A stretch of 64,000 nt of DNA from Kribbella capetownensis (lineage in GTDB: Bacteria; Actinomycetota; Actinomycetes; Propionibacteriales; Kribbellaceae). Below are positions 33,165 to 42,603 of this stretch, piece by piece; the first letter of the stretch is position 1; every line of letters begins with the position of its first letter. The translations under genes and the position numbers were made by a program. The notes under the pieces were generated by a model, which saw nothing but the letters and a program-made list of their open reading frames with translations, was not told the origin of the DNA and did no database searches. The stretch lies in NCBI RefSeq assembly GCF_004331485.1, contig NZ_SJKD01000009.1:124001-188000 (forward strand), written 5' to 3'.

Positions 33165-33785
33165 ATGCCGACGACCTCTGTCACCGCCGTCCTGTTCGAC
33201 GCCGACGGCGTGCTCCAGCGCCCGACCATCGACTGGTGGTCGCGCCTGAATTCGCTCGTCCCGACCGACAGCGAGACCTTCGTGGCCGAGGTGATGGCGG
33301 CCGAGAAGCCCAGTCTCGTGGGCAAGGGCGACTTCCGGGACGCGCTGGCCGAGGTCCTGCAGCGCTGGAATTCCACCGCGACGGTGGAGGAGGCGCTGGA
33401 GCCGTGGCAGTGGTTCGCGGCCGAGCCGGCCGTGGTGTCGTTGATCCAGGGACTGCGCGCCGCCGGGATCGGGTGTCACCTCGCCACCAACCAGCAGGCG
33501 TACCGGCGGTCGCTCATGCACGACGAGCGCGGGTACGGCGAGTGGTTCGACCAGAGCTTCTACTCGTGCGATCTCGGGTTGGCCAAGCCTGATCCGGCGT
33601 ACTTCCGGGCGATCCTGGCCGCGATCGACGTACCGGCGTCGTCGGTGCTGTTCATCGACGACAACGAAGCCAATGTGGCGGGCGCTTTGAGCGTCGGGCT
33701 GCATGCGGAGGTATACGACCTGTCGACCGGGGTGGACACGTTGGAAGGGCTGCTGCGCCGTTATGGATTGCCGATTCCGGCCTGA
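33165..33785 (+). CDS. HAD-superfamily hydrolase
   Basis: The 206-residue phosphatase-like protein has motif I VLFDADGVL with both Asp residues, motif II HLATNQQ (Thr), motif III Lys in LAKPDPAYF, and motif IV LFIDDNEANV. The helical cap lies between motifs I and II, as in beta-phosphoglucomutase-like enzymes. The likely role is dephosphorylation of a sugar phosphate or other small molecule. It is divergent from the sugar ABC operon and could belong to the same pathway (inference). Confidence 0.88.
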   Translation: MPTTSVTAVLFDADGVLQRPTIDWWSRLNSLVPTDSETFVAEVMAAEKPSLVGKGDFRDALAEVLQRWNSTATVEEALEPWQWFAAEPAVVSLIQGLRAAGIGCHLATNQQAYRRSLMHDERGYGEWFDQSFYSCDLGLAKPDPAYFRAILAAIDVPASSVLFIDDNEANVAGALSVGLHAEVYDLSTGVDTLEGLLRRYGLPIPA

Positions 33786-33874
33786 CCTCTTGTGAGGCGG
33801 TGACGGCTTGTGGCATGGTCTCGGGGCAGATGACAACGTAGGACAGTCCACCAGCCGCTCCCTGGAGGCACCGC

Positions 33875-35458
33875 ATGTCCGATCGACGACGTCTCACCCG
33901 CCGGCACGCTCTCGGCCTGACCGCGGGGCTGGGCCTGGCGTCCCTTGCTCCTTCGCTCTCTGCGCCTTCCGTCGCCGCCGCCGCTTCCGCCGCCGGTGCT
34001 GGGGCGTACCCGAAGGGGCAGCGGCCGCGGCTGGTGAACGTGCTGACCGAGGACTCGCTGAGTTCTGCTGAGCGGACGCTCGCGACCACGCTGCAGGGTC
34101 TGCTTGCCCGCCGCAGTGGCGAATCGCTGTATCTGAACATCCCGTCGCTCGGCTACCAGATCTGGCTCGACGACCTTGTCTCCCGGTACGGCGTTCGCCC
34201 GCGTTCCGGTGACCTGTGGACAACCGTCACCCGGTCCGGCGTCGACGGATACGTTCTCTTCCGAACGGGCACCCCGTCGGTCAACGTCGCGACCACGCTC
34301 TCCGGACTGACCGGTGCGGTGGCCGTCGAGGAAAGCCTGGAGGCGCTCGCCATCCAGCACGGCCTGCGCAAGGTGCTGGACGTGCGGGACAAGGACGACC
34401 GCTGGGTGCTGGACAACTACTGGCCGCGGTTGCGGCATGACGTCGCGATCGAGCAGAAGGGAGACTGGCCGGAGCGACTGCGGGACTACGTGACGATGGC
34501 GGGGACGCTCGCCTTCTTCGACGGCAACTCGGACTTCCGCGCCGAGGTGGTCGACGCGCTCGACGACGACGCCACCGTGATCGGCTGGGGCGACGCGTCG
34601 AACGGCGAAGACGCCTTCATCGGCGTGAACTCGAGCGCCGGCGTCAAGGCGCTGCCCGCCGACCACGCCCGCAACCTGTCAGTGCTGTCTGGCATCCGCG
34701 AAGACCGACTGTCTCAACGAGTGCCTGACAAACTCCCAGCCCCGGACCCGAACTCCCACTACGTCACCTTCCTGATCACCGATGGGGACAACATTCAGTG
34801 GATGCTCGGGGATTTTCCGACCGACCCGCGGTGGTTCGGGAGTCCTCGGCGCGGGGAGATCGACCTGGGTTGGGGCATCTCGCCGTCGCTGATCGATCTG
34901 GCTCCCTCGGTCATGCGCTGGTACTACGACCAGTCGCGCAAGGACCGTTGGGTCGTCGGACCGTCGGGCGGCGGCTACATGTACCCGAGCCGCTACCCTG
35001 CCGCCGCGCTGGACAAGCACACCGCTTCACTGGCCAAGGCGATGGGCCGTTCAGACCTCTCGGTCGCGCAGATCATCGACTTCGACGCGTTCGAGAACAC
35101 CAGCCTGTGGTCGTCGTACCTCAAGCGTCGTGAGATCGACGGACTCATCTACCTCGAGTACTCCCGCTACGACGGCCTGAAGGGCAAGGTCGTCTGGTCC
35201 GAGGGCAAGCCGGTCATCTCAGCCCGCACGATGCTCTGGGACGGACTCGACGGCGCCGATGAGGCCTCGGTGACCGCCGAGCTCAACGCAGCCACGCGGA
35301 ACCCGCACTCGACGGCCGGCTACTCAGTCGTTGTGTGGCACGCGTGGAGCAAGTCCGTCGACAACGTACTGGCTGTCGTCGACGGACTCGACCCCCACGT
35401 GAAGGTCGTCCCACCGGACACCTTGGTGAAGATGGTCGGGCAGTACGCCCAGCCGTAG
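33875..35458 (+). CDS. Secreted GxGYxYP-domain putative glycoside hydrolase
   Basis: The 527 residues begin with a twin-arginine-like signal (RRRLTRRHALGLTAGLGLASL then SAPSVAAAASA). The mature protein contains GPSGGGYMYPSRYP near residue 366, the motif that names the GxGYxYP family, plus FLITDGDNIQWMLGDF near 300. The family is predicted to be a TIM-barrel carbohydrate-active enzyme; activity is not proven for most members. CTGGAGG precedes the ATG. The nearby HAD and sugar ABC genes point to extracellular polysaccharide use. Confidence 0.85.
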   Translation: MSDRRRLTRRHALGLTAGLGLASLAPSLSAPSVAAAASAAGAGAYPKGQRPRLVNVLTEDSLSSAERTLATTLQGLLARRSGESLYLNIPSLGYQIWLDDLVSRYGVRPRSGDLWTTVTRSGVDGYVLFRTGTPSVNVATTLSGLTGAVAVEESLEALAIQHGLRKVLDVRDKDDRWVLDNYWPRLRHDVAIEQKGDWPERLRDYVTMAGTLAFFDGNSDFRAEVVDALDDDATVIGWGDASNGEDAFIGVNSSAGVKALPADHARNLSVLSGIREDRLSQRVPDKLPAPDPNSHYVTFLITDGDNIQWMLGDFPTDPRWFGSPRRGEIDLGWGISPSLIDLAPSVMRWYYDQSRKDRWVVGPSGGGYMYPSRYPAAALDKHTASLAKAMGRSDLSVAQIIDFDAFENTSLWSSYLKRREIDGLIYLEYSRYDGLKGKVVWSEGKPVISARTMLWDGLDGADEASVTAELNAATRNPHSTAGYSVVVWHAWSKSVDNVLAVVDGLDPHVKVVPPDTLVKMVGQYAQP

Positions 35459-35493
35459 GCACGCGCAGCCGGGAGGTCCGGACAGGATCTGGG

Positions 35494-35525
35494 GACTGCG
35501 GACAGGAAGTAACCTGTGCGCAGTC
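35494..35525. terminator. Hairpin between convergent genes
   Basis: GACTGCGGACAGG and CCTGTGCGCAGTC form a 13-base stem with one mismatch around the loop AAGTAA. It lies between the GxGYxYP gene (+) and the GNAT gene (-). There is no U run, which is common for GC-rich terminators. Confidence 0.6.
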
Positions 35526-35557
35526 ACCAGAAGGTGTTCACGGCCGTACCTGCCGAC

Positions 35558-36040
35558 CTACAGAGTGCGGTAGTAGACGGCGACGGGGAGTTTGACGCAG
35601 CCGAGGCATTCGTAGAAGCCTCGGGCGGGGGCGTGGAAGTCGTCGCCACCGGTGCCGATCTTGACGACTTCCGCGCCCAGGCTTCGCATTCCGTCGAAGG
35701 CGTGCTCACACAGAGCGGTGCCGATGTTCGCCCGGCGGTGCTGAGCCGCGACGGCGAGGATGGTCACCTCGCCATGCCGCCGGTCGGGCTCGACTGCCCA
35801 AGCCACATACCCGGCGAGTACGCCGCTCTCCTCGGCGATCGCAACGTACTTGTGCTGGTCCGGATCATGCAGCCCGGCGACCTGCTTGTGGTAGTCGTCG
35901 CGCCAGTTGCCGTGCTGGATGCCGAAGATCGTCTCGCCGACGAGCGGACGGAACGACTCCTCGTAGAACGGGCCGAACGTCTCGATGGTGAACTCGATGA
36001 GCCGGGCCAGATCAGAGTGGACGTACGAACGAATGAACAT
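35558..36040 (-). CDS. GNAT-family N-acetyltransferase
   Basis: The 160-residue GNAT fold has acetyl-CoA motif A as TILAVAAQHRRANIGTALCEHAF (QxxxxxGxA) and the late beta-bulge region HAPARGFYECLG. The substrate is unknown; it could be an antibiotic-like amine, an amino sugar or a protein N-terminus. The ATG at 36040 has GAGAGG eight bases upstream, inside a longer frame from a GTG at 36058. It follows the MFS gene on the same strand after 117 bases that include a CGCAG/CTGCG hairpin. Confidence 0.85.
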   Translation of the reverse strand: MFIRSYVHSDLARLIEFTIETFGPFYEESFRPLVGETIFGIQHGNWRDDYHKQVAGLHDPDQHKYVAIAEESGVLAGYVAWAVEPDRRHGEVTILAVAAQHRRANIGTALCEHAFDGMRSLGAEVVKIGTGGDDFHAPARGFYECLGCVKLPVAVYYRTL

Positions 36041-36157
36041 GAAGTGTGCCTCTCGCACTGAAGGGAATCGGGCGCGCGTGACCCACCTCGCAGCTCGCGC
36101 TGCGACGGGTCGACCTTCAGCGGCGAGTACGTCCCGCGGCGAAACACTCCATGCACG

Positions 36158-37414
36158 TCATGCTACGTGCTCCGAGCCCAGCGTCGCCGATGCGTGCTGA
36201 TGCCGAGAGCGTCTCGGCCGGCGGCTCAGGACGAAGAGGGTTGCGAGCAGCGGGAGGGTGACGAGGTACGCCGTACGGAGGTCGAGAACTCGAGCCAGTA
36301 CGGCGAGGACAGCGGGGGCGATCAGGATGGCGACGCCGGAGGCGAGGGCTCCGACGGCGGCGAGGCGTGCGGGGCTGAGACCTGGTGTCGCGACCAGCGC
36401 GGCGAGGGTGACCGGGTAGAGCGGCGCGATGCCGAAGCCGGCCACCCCCAGTCCAAGCGCCACTGTCACGGGCGAGTCGAACAGACTGACGAGCAACGTG
36501 CCCGCGACCGCCAGCAGCCCACTGGGGACGACGGGCGACCACGCGCGCCAGTGGATCGGGCCGATCGCCCGGCCGACCGCCATGCCGATGGGGAAGGCAC
36601 TCCCCAGCAGGGCAGCCGTTGCCGTCGGCAACCCCGTGGAGACCAAGCGGGCCACCGCCCAGACCACGAAGCAGAACTCGACCGAGACGGCCAGCACGAT
36701 CCGCAGCCAGCCGCGACCGACGTCCAGAACCACCGCCCGCCCCAACTGGCGAGGCACCAGACCCTTGAGACCGCGTCCGGTCCACCGCTTGCCGAGGCCG
36801 ACTGCCGGCGCCGAGTCGATGAGCACGGGTACGGGCGCCTTCCTGACCGGAGGCGATGGTGCGGCCGAGCGCCAGGTGAGAACAGCTAGCAGGAGTAGGG
36901 GTGGAACAGCGGCCAGGATGGCGAGGCGGCCAGTGGGGCCTAGTGAGTCGAGGGCGCCGATGGCGAGTGGGGCGAGGATGCCGGTGCCGCTGGCGACCGC
37001 ATTGACCCGGCTGAGGCGGGCGGCCGCTGTGGGACCGTTCAGCATCAGTGGGGCGACCAGGACGAGCAGTGCGCCGCCCAGGCCGATACACAGCCCGCCT
37101 GCGACCGCCACGGCGTACACGGGGGCCAGTGCGAGGAGCACGATGCCGGCGGAGCAGACGACCGAGCCGAGTGCGAGGACGGTGGGGATCGGCCAGGTGC
37201 GTAGCAGCCGCGGGCCGACCAGCGCGACGATCAGAAGGCCGATCGCGAAACCCGACGACAGCAGAGCCAACCGACTGGTTGGTTCGTCGAGATCGCGCGC
37301 CAGGATCGCGATGCAGGCTCCCAGTCCGGCCAGCACGAACCCCATCGACGACAGTCCGATTCCGATCTGGACCTCATCCTGGCGGATCCGTACGGCAGAC
37401 ATCTCTGCGCTCAT
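36158..37414 (-). CDS. MFS transporter, CynX/NimT-like
   Basis: The 418 residues carry twelve predicted membrane helices and a long basic central loop near residue 215-260. The pattern (GIGLSSMGFVLAGLGACIAILARDL at the start, small-residue-rich helices, GFGIAPLYPVTLAAL) fits a major-facilitator carrier. The substrate is unknown. Translation starts at an ATG at 37414 that overlaps the stop of the HAD gene (ATGA), so the two are co-translated. Confidence 0.85.
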   Translation of the reverse strand: MSAEMSAVRIRQDEVQIGIGLSSMGFVLAGLGACIAILARDLDEPTSRLALLSSGFAIGLLIVALVGPRLLRTWPIPTVLALGSVVCSAGIVLLALAPVYAVAVAGGLCIGLGGALLVLVAPLMLNGPTAAARLSRVNAVASGTGILAPLAIGALDSLGPTGRLAILAAVPPLLLLAVLTWRSAAPSPPVRKAPVPVLIDSAPAVGLGKRWTGRGLKGLVPRQLGRAVVLDVGRGWLRIVLAVSVEFCFVVWAVARLVSTGLPTATAALLGSAFPIGMAVGRAIGPIHWRAWSPVVPSGLLAVAGTLLVSLFDSPVTVALGLGVAGFGIAPLYPVTLAALVATPGLSPARLAAVGALASGVAILIAPAVLAVLARVLDLRTAYLVTLPLLATLFVLSRRPRRSRHQHASATLGSEHVA

Positions 37415-38034
37415 TCGACTGCTGCGGTGAACAGCGTGACGAGGCGGTGCAGGTCGGGCAGCTCGATGTCGGCGGTCGTACCCTTCAGACCGGCCGTGAC
37501 CGCGCCGGCCGCGCGTCCGGCGGCCAGTCCGACCTCGGTGTCCTCGACCACCAGGCACTGTTCAGCAGGTACGCCGACCAGCTCGGCGGCCCGCAGATAC
37601 CCCTCCGGATCCGGCTTGCCGCGGCTGACGTCGTCGACGGTGACCAAGATCGACGGCGAGATCCCGGTAGCGCCGAGTCGGACCTTCGCCAGCCGGGTGG
37701 ACGCACTCGTGAAGACTGCCCACGGCAGACCGAGCCGTTCCAGTACCTCGATCAACTCATGGGCACCAGGTGCAGGCACGACGTCGGTCAGGTCCTCACA
37801 CTCCAGATCCAGCAGACGCGCCGCGGCCGCGGACACCTCCGCCGGACCGAGATCGGGCCGCAGCCGAGCGATCGTCGCCTCGGACGGGCTGCCGTGAGCG
37901 ATCGCCAGTGCGTCAGCCGGCGGTACGCCGTACTCCTCCGCCCAGAGCGTCCAGGTCCGGTCGACCGCGCCGTCGGAGTCGACCAGGGTGCCGTCCATGT
38001 CGAACAGCACCGCGCGGATGTCGGGAAGCCCCAT
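37411..38034 (-). CDS. HAD hydrolase, beta-phosphoglucomutase-like
   Basis: A 207-residue HAD phosphatase with VLFDMDGTLVDSDGAVD (both nucleophile-region Asp), TSASTRLAKVRLGATG with the motif II Ser/Thr, GKPDPEGYL with the Lys, and VVEDTEVGLAAGRAAG. The cap domain is the four-helix type that selects sugar phosphates. GGAGGGG precedes the ATG at 38034; a GTG at 38037 is adjacent. It is divergent from the ROK regulator by about 48 bases and coupled to an MFS carrier, so it probably acts on an imported or exported small sugar. Confidence 0.9.
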   Translation of the reverse strand: MGLPDIRAVLFDMDGTLVDSDGAVDRTWTLWAEEYGVPPADALAIAHGSPSEATIARLRPDLGPAEVSAAAARLLDLECEDLTDVVPAPGAHELIEVLERLGLPWAVFTSASTRLAKVRLGATGISPSILVTVDDVSRGKPDPEGYLRAAELVGVPAEQCLVVEDTEVGLAAGRAAGAVTAGLKGTTADIELPDLHRLVTLFTAAVE

Positions 38035-38082
38035 CACCCCTCCAATTAAACTCGTCCCACGAGCATAAGGTAGAAGGGTGCT

Positions 38083-39240
38083 ATGACTCCAGTGCGCCGG
38101 GGACAGTGGCAGACGGCTTCCGACGTACTGATGCGGGTGAGCCGGCAGCCCGGGATCACGCGCGCCGCGGTAGCGCGGGAGCTGCGGCTGAGCACGAGTT
38201 CGGCCACTGAGGTGACCGCTCGGCTACGCGACGTACGGCTGCTCACCGAGGCACCGGCGCCCAGTCAGGGGCGTGGACGGCCGACGACGGTACTGCGGGC
38301 GCATCCAAAAGGGCCTGTGGCGCTCGGACTGGACCTGCGGCAGGGCAGTTGGCGGAGTGCTGTGGTCGCGCTCGACGGGTCGTTCGTGGAGCAGCAGTCC
38401 AGGCGGCACCGCAGTCGGCGCTCACAGGTCGTGCTCAGCAACCTGCAGAAAGAGGTGGAGCGCGCACACCGGCAGTACGGCGCTCGGTTGCGCGTCGTGA
38501 GCCTGGCAGCGCCGGGCACCATCCGGGACAACCGTTTGATGCAGGCGCCGACGCTGGACTGGGCCGAGCTTGACCTCGAGACAGTCACAGCCCGCACCGG
38601 CATTCCGCTACTCGCCGGCAACGACGCGACGCTGAGCGGTGTAGCCGAAGCGCGCACGGGCGCGGCCGCGGGAGCCGGTACGGCGTTGCACCTCATCGTG
38701 GAGGTGGGTCTCGGCGGCACGCTGATCATCGACGGCGTGCCGGCCCAGGGAGCGTCGGGTGCAGGCGGTGAGTACGGACATGTCCCGTTCGGGGATCGCA
38801 CCCGTTTCTGCCCGTGTGGTGCACGCGGCTGCTGGGACCTAGACATCGACGGGCGTGCCCTGGCCAGGCATCTCAAGGAGGCTGCACCGGACGATCCGTA
38901 CGCCTACGCCGAGGCTGTGCTCCGCCGCACAGACCGTGCGGCGGCCCGCGCAGTCGCCAAGGTGGTCACAGCGTTGGGCACCGGAATCGCCGGTCTGGTC
39001 AACGCACACGACCCCGACGTGGTCACGCTGGGCGGTCTGGCCATCCCACTCCGCGCTGCCGCCGAGACCTCGTTCGAGCAGGCCTACCTAGCCGGCCTGA
39101 TGACCTTCCACCGCAGCACTCCCCCACCGGTCCTGTCAGCCACGCACCAACCAGACGGCCCGCTCCGCGGTGCGGCAGCGCTGGCACTCGACCACCTCAC
39201 CAGCGAGCCCTCCATCGCGACTTGGGCCGCTAGTCAGTAG
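38083..39240 (+). CDS. ROK-family transcriptional regulator
   Basis: The 385-residue protein has an N-terminal winged helix-turn-helix (residues 10-60: GITRAAVARELRLSTSSATEVTARL), then the sugar-kinase-like ROK domain. The ROK zinc site is present as CPCGARGCWD near 246, and GHVPFG precedes it. The ATP-site glycines are partly kept. ROK regulators repress sugar genes and release DNA when sugar is bound. The targets may be the divergent HAD-MFS pair and perhaps the sugar ABC operon, since a CATAAGGTA element lies in both control regions. Confidence 0.88.
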   Translation: MTPVRRGQWQTASDVLMRVSRQPGITRAAVARELRLSTSSATEVTARLRDVRLLTEAPAPSQGRGRPTTVLRAHPKGPVALGLDLRQGSWRSAVVALDGSFVEQQSRRHRSRRSQVVLSNLQKEVERAHRQYGARLRVVSLAAPGTIRDNRLMQAPTLDWAELDLETVTARTGIPLLAGNDATLSGVAEARTGAAAGAGTALHLIVEVGLGGTLIIDGVPAQGASGAGGEYGHVPFGDRTRFCPCGARGCWDLDIDGRALARHLKEAAPDDPYAYAEAVLRRTDRAAARAVAKVVTALGTGIAGLVNAHDPDVVTLGGLAIPLRAAAETSFEQAYLAGLMTFHRSTPPPVLSATHQPDGPLRGAAALALDHLTSEPSIATWAASQ

Positions 39241-39838
39241 TGGTCTCCTCCACTGCGGGAGGCGGCTCAGGCTTCGCCTTGGAGACGATCGGCGGCTCCA
39301 CCTGCGCGAGGATGGTGATGAGGTCGAGCCGGTGGTGCTGGATCTCGTGGGCAGTGTGGCGAATGATCCAGCCCAGCGTGCGCGGCGCACGCACCGGGTA
39401 GTTGTAGAGGCCGAGCTTGCCCAGCTGCGGCGGAGTCAGCACCCGTGCAGCCGCACCGAACTCTCGGGCGAACCGCACCAGCGCGGCCGCCACCTCCATC
39501 GGGTCCTGGTCCTCGTACTTCTGCTGCTTCACCCGACCGGTCCGGTCCATCGGCGCGTACACCGGCCGGTCCTCCGCCAGGCACTGCGCGATCCGGAATC
39601 GCTGCACCTCCAGTACGTCGCGGACGTGGCAGGCGTACTCGATGGCCGACCAGACGTCGGGCTCCGGCCGCAGCCGTACGACGCTCGGATCCGGACCGGC
39701 CGCAGCCTTGGTCAGAGCCATGCTGCAGTCCGCCGCTTGCCGGATGAGCAGGGTCACCGTGCCCTGCAGGTCACCCGTGTCGTAGTTGAAGCCGCACTGC
39801 TCGCAGTACCCGTCCACCGGGGGCTGCTGCTTCGTCAA
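39230..39838 (-). CDS. DinB-family protein
   Basis: The 202-residue protein has the DinB four-helix pattern with three potential metal His residues: [12 protein letters not shown], then [14 protein letters not shown] near residue 170. An N-terminal CEQCGFNYD adds a Cys pair. The family includes thiol-dependent S-transferases that use mycothiol or bacillithiol in detoxification; this one is assigned only at fold level. The TTG at 39838 overlaps the thiD stop as TTGA. It ends inside the convergent ROK gene (11-base overlap). Confidence 0.82.
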   Translation of the reverse strand: MTKQQPPVDGYCEQCGFNYDTGDLQGTVTLLIRQAADCSMALTKAAAGPDPSVVRLRPEPDVWSAIEYACHVRDVLEVQRFRIAQCLAEDRPVYAPMDRTGRVKQQKYEDQDPMEVAAALVRFAREFGAAARVLTPPQLGKLGLYNYPVRAPRTLGWIIRHTAHEIQHHRLDLITILAQVEPPIVSKAKPEPPPAVEETTTD

Positions 39839-40644
39839 CTGCCACTCCCTCGAAATCTCCACGCGTGATCGACCGGACCGATTCCACCACCGAGTGCGAA
39901 CCCGGCTCCGATCGCCCCGGTCACGTACTCCTTCGCAGCACCGACTGCACTCGGTACGTCGTACCCACGCGCCAGGTACGACGCGATGGCGCTGGCCAGG
40001 GTGCATCCGGTGCCGTGGGTATGCCGGTTGTCTGCCCGGACCGCGCTGTAGGACCGTCGTACCCCTGGACCGTGCAGCACGTCCACTGCCGCCGTACCGA
40101 CGTCGTGGCCGCCCTTCACCAGGACCCACGTGGCTCCGGCGTCCATGAGCAGCTTGGCGGCGAGCTCACGGTCCTCGATGGTCTCCAACTCGATTCCGGC
40201 GACCGGTCCGAGCTCGGTCAGGTTCGGCGTCAGGACGGTTGCCAGCGGCACGATCTCGGTCCGTACGGCGTCCATCGCGTCAGCGGCCAGCAACGCATCA
40301 CCGTGCTTGGACACCGATACCGGGTCGACCACCACCGGCACGGCCGGCGGCAGCGTCCGTAGCAGGGACGCGACCACGCCGACCATCCGCGCAGAGGCCA
40401 GCATGCCGGTCTTGACCGCATCCACACCGATGTCGTCCACCACACTGTGGAACTGGGCGCGGACCTGCTCCTCCGGCAGCTCCCACGCACCCTGCACGCC
40501 GAGACTGTTCTGCGCTGTGATCGCGGTCAGCACGCTCATGCCGTGCACACCGTTGGCCAGCATGGACTTGAGGTCGGCCTGGATCCCCGCTCCGCCGCCG
40601 GAGTCCGAACCGGCAATCGTGAGCACCCTGGGCAATCGACTCAT
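39835..40644 (-). CDS. thiD: Hydroxymethylpyrimidine/phosphomethylpyrimidine kinase
   Basis: Phosphorylates HMP to HMP-P and HMP-PP for thiamine synthesis. It is a ribokinase-fold protein of 269 residues: [20 protein letters not shown] at the start, [24 protein letters not shown], and [15 protein letters not shown] with the catalytic Asp replaced in sequence context as in ThiD. It follows thiL by one base. The pair joins HMP activation with the last step of thiamine diphosphate synthesis. No TPP riboswitch was seen upstream of thiL. Confidence 0.95.
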   Translation of the reverse strand: MSRLPRVLTIAGSDSGGGAGIQADLKSMLANGVHGMSVLTAITAQNSLGVQGAWELPEEQVRAQFHSVVDDIGVDAVKTGMLASARMVGVVASLLRTLPPAVPVVVDPVSVSKHGDALLAADAMDAVRTEIVPLATVLTPNLTELGPVAGIELETIEDRELAAKLLMDAGATWVLVKGGHDVGTAAVDVLHGPGVRRSYSAVRADNRHTHGTGCTLASAIASYLARGYDVPSAVGAAKEYVTGAIGAGFALGGGIGPVDHAWRFRGSGS

Positions 40645-40645
40645 C

Positions 40646-41608
40646 TCAGCTCCTGAAGTGGGCGTGACCGGACTCCTCGGCGTACGCCGCGCCGTCCACG
40701 GTGACCGTTCCGGCCGGCCGTTCCTCGTTGCCCTCAGCAACCGAACCGATGACGGTCCAGCCCTCGGGCACGTCCGCGGGCTCGAAGGTGCCGACCAGTG
40801 CGTGGTCCTCACCACCGGTCAGTACGAACTTCAGCGCGTCCACACCTGTCGCGGCCGCCACCGCCTGCAGCGGCTCCGGCACGGCCAGCGCGTGCGAGTG
40901 TACGTCGATGACCACCTGACTCCGGGTCGCGATGTGGCCGAGGTCTGAGAGCAGTCCGTCGCTCACATCACACAGGGACGACGCACCGGCCAGTGCGGCC
41001 CGCGGACCCTCGGCGTACGGCGGCTGCGGGCGGCGGTGCGCTTCCACCACGGACCGGGGCGAACGGAAGCCGCGGGTCAGGACCGTATAGCCGGCCTCGG
41101 CCCAGCCCAACCGGCCGATGTAGGCGACCTCGTCACCTGGGCGCGCACCGGAGCGCAGCACGGGTGCGCGGCCGTCGAGCGACCCGAAGGCTGTCACCGA
41201 AACCACGATCTTGTCCGACTGGACGGTGTCGCCGCCGACGATGTGCACATCGACCAGTTCGCACTCGTCCACCAGGCCCTGGTTGAGCTCCAGTGCCCAG
41301 GCGGTCGCCAGGTCGGGCGGTGCGCCGAAGCCGACCACCATGGAGGTCGGCCGCGCGCCCATCGCCACCACATCGGCCAGGTTCTGCGCAGCGGCCTTGC
41401 GGCCCACGTCGTACGCCGACGACCAGTCCCGGCGGAAGTGCCGGCCCTCCACCAGCAGGTCGGTCGTGATCACCATCCGCCCGTCCGGCACCGCCACCAC
41501 AGCCGCGTCGTCACCAGGCCCGACCAGGACGTCCTCACTTGTGGACAGCCCCTTGGTGACGGCCTCGATCAGGCCGAACTCACCCGTGCTCCCCAACGTC
41601 TCTGTCAC
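40646..41608 (-). CDS. thiL: Thiamine-monophosphate kinase
   Basis: ThiL converts thiamine monophosphate to thiamine diphosphate, the active cofactor. The 320 residues have the PurM/ThiL fold: [61 protein letters not shown], and [15 protein letters not shown]. Translation starts at a GTG at 41608. Its place beside the Lrp-like and DUF3515 genes follows the M. tuberculosis order. Confidence 0.96.
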   Translation of the reverse strand: MTETLGSTGEFGLIEAVTKGLSTSEDVLVGPGDDAAVVAVPDGRMVITTDLLVEGRHFRRDWSSAYDVGRKAAAQNLADVVAMGARPTSMVVGFGAPPDLATAWALELNQGLVDECELVDVHIVGGDTVQSDKIVVSVTAFGSLDGRAPVLRSGARPGDEVAYIGRLGWAEAGYTVLTRGFRSPRSVVEAHRRPQPPYAEGPRAALAGASSLCDVSDGLLSDLGHIATRSQVVIDVHSHALAVPEPLQAVAAATGVDALKFVLTGGEDHALVGTFEPADVPEGWTVIGSVAEGNEERPAGTVTVDGAAYAEESGHAHFRS

Positions 41609-41747
41609 GTCAGCAGACCTCCCATATCGCCAGTGGGAGTCTAGGCGGTACCGTGACCGGGCAACGAAGAGTACGCCCGGCCGTCGCGCAGTACCCCTGC
41701 AGCCAGCGCGGCCGGAGCCAGCTGAGGACGACTGAGTGGAGAACGAC

Positions 41748-41984
41748 GTGGTGGTCCAGGCCTACATCCTGATCCAGACCGAGGTCGGCCGGGCGGCCGA
41801 CGTCGCCGCACAGATCGCCGAGGTCCAGGGTGTCACCCTGGCCGAGGACGTCACCGGTCCGTACGACGTGATCGTCCGCGCGGAAGCCCGCAACGTCGAC
41901 GAACTGGGCAAGCTGGTGGTTGCCCGGGTCCAGAACGTGCCTGGCATCACCCGCACCCTGACCTGTCCCGTCGTTCACATCTGA
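41748..41984 (+). CDS. Stand-alone Lrp/AsnC ligand-binding (RAM) domain protein
   Basis: Nearly 80 residues: VQAYILIQTEVGRAADVAAQIAEVQGV, DVTGPYDVIVRAEA, and PGITRTLTCPV. This is the RAM effector-binding domain of Lrp/AsnC regulators without a DNA-binding domain; such short forms are conserved next to thiL in actinobacteria and may bind amino acids or modulate full-length Lrp proteins. The start is one of three in-frame GTGs (41736, 41748, 41751); GGAG at 41738 favours the second or third. An imperfect CTCCCA-N9-TGGGAG repeat lies at 41619-41639 upstream. Confidence 0.88.
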   Translation: MVVQAYILIQTEVGRAADVAAQIAEVQGVTLAEDVTGPYDVIVRAEARNVDELGKLVVARVQNVPGITRTLTCPVVHI

Positions 41985-42016
41985 GCTGGTTGCCCGAGGT
42001 CCCGCCGTCCTTCAGC

Positions 42017-42481
42017 ATGCCCAAGGTCCTGTTCGCTGCACTCGGTCTGACCGGTCTGGTCGTCCTGGCCGCGTGCAGTCCAGGCGCCGTGCCCGTCGCC
42101 GTACCGTCTCCAGCGCCCGAGGTCGCTGCGGTCTGTGAGCCGCTGGTGGCGGCGCTGCCCGGCAAGGTGCTGGACGCCGACCGCCGCAAGACCAAGCCGC
42201 CCAGCCCGCTGACCACCGCGTACGGCGATCCGCCGATCGAGGTCACTTGTGGAGTCGCCCCGCCGGCGGGGATGGCCGAGGCGCAGTCGCAGTGCTTCGA
42301 GGTGAACGGCGTCGGCTGGTTCGCCAAGCAGGCCGGCAACGGGGTCATCTTCACGACCATCGGCCGCAAGGTCTATGTCGAGGTCGCGGTCCCGGCCAAG
42401 TACAGCCCGGAGGCGAACGCACTGACCGACGTTTCGGACGCTATCCACAGGTTCGACAAAGTCATCACTCCCTGTACCTGA
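42017..42481 (+). CDS. DUF3515 family lipoprotein
   Basis: The 154-residue protein has a lipoprotein signal (PKVLFAALGLTGLVVLAAC, lipobox LAAC). The mature domain contains VCEPLVAALPGKVLDADRRKT, AYGDPPIEVTCGV, and VNGVGWFAKQ, the pattern of DUF3515. Four cysteines could form two disulfides. The role is unknown; the gene's position between the Lrp-like gene and ddl is conserved in actinobacteria. The ATG at 42017 is preferred over a TTG at 41990 for signal-peptide length. Confidence 0.88.
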   Translation: MPKVLFAALGLTGLVVLAACSPGAVPVAVPSPAPEVAAVCEPLVAALPGKVLDADRRKTKPPSPLTTAYGDPPIEVTCGVAPPAGMAEAQSQCFEVNGVGWFAKQAGNGVIFTTIGRKVYVEVAVPAKYSPEANALTDVSDAIHRFDKVITPCT

Positions 42482-42603
42482 CGACGGCATACTCCCTGTC
42501 GAGAAGGAAATTCGTCCGCACTCGGTGTCCGGTTCGGTCCGGCGGGGGCGACGTATCGGCTGAGAGGCGCCCACGATGGGTGCCCGGACGACGGGAGATT
42601 CCG

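Noticed and set aside
36060-36110. T-box or riboswitch leader before the GNAT gene
   Set aside because: There is a CGCAG/CTGCG hairpin but no T-box core or known aptamer sequence.
41609-41747. TPP riboswitch before thiL-thiD or the Lrp-like gene
   Set aside because: The conserved CTGAGA and ACCTGAT-type core elements are not present on either strand.
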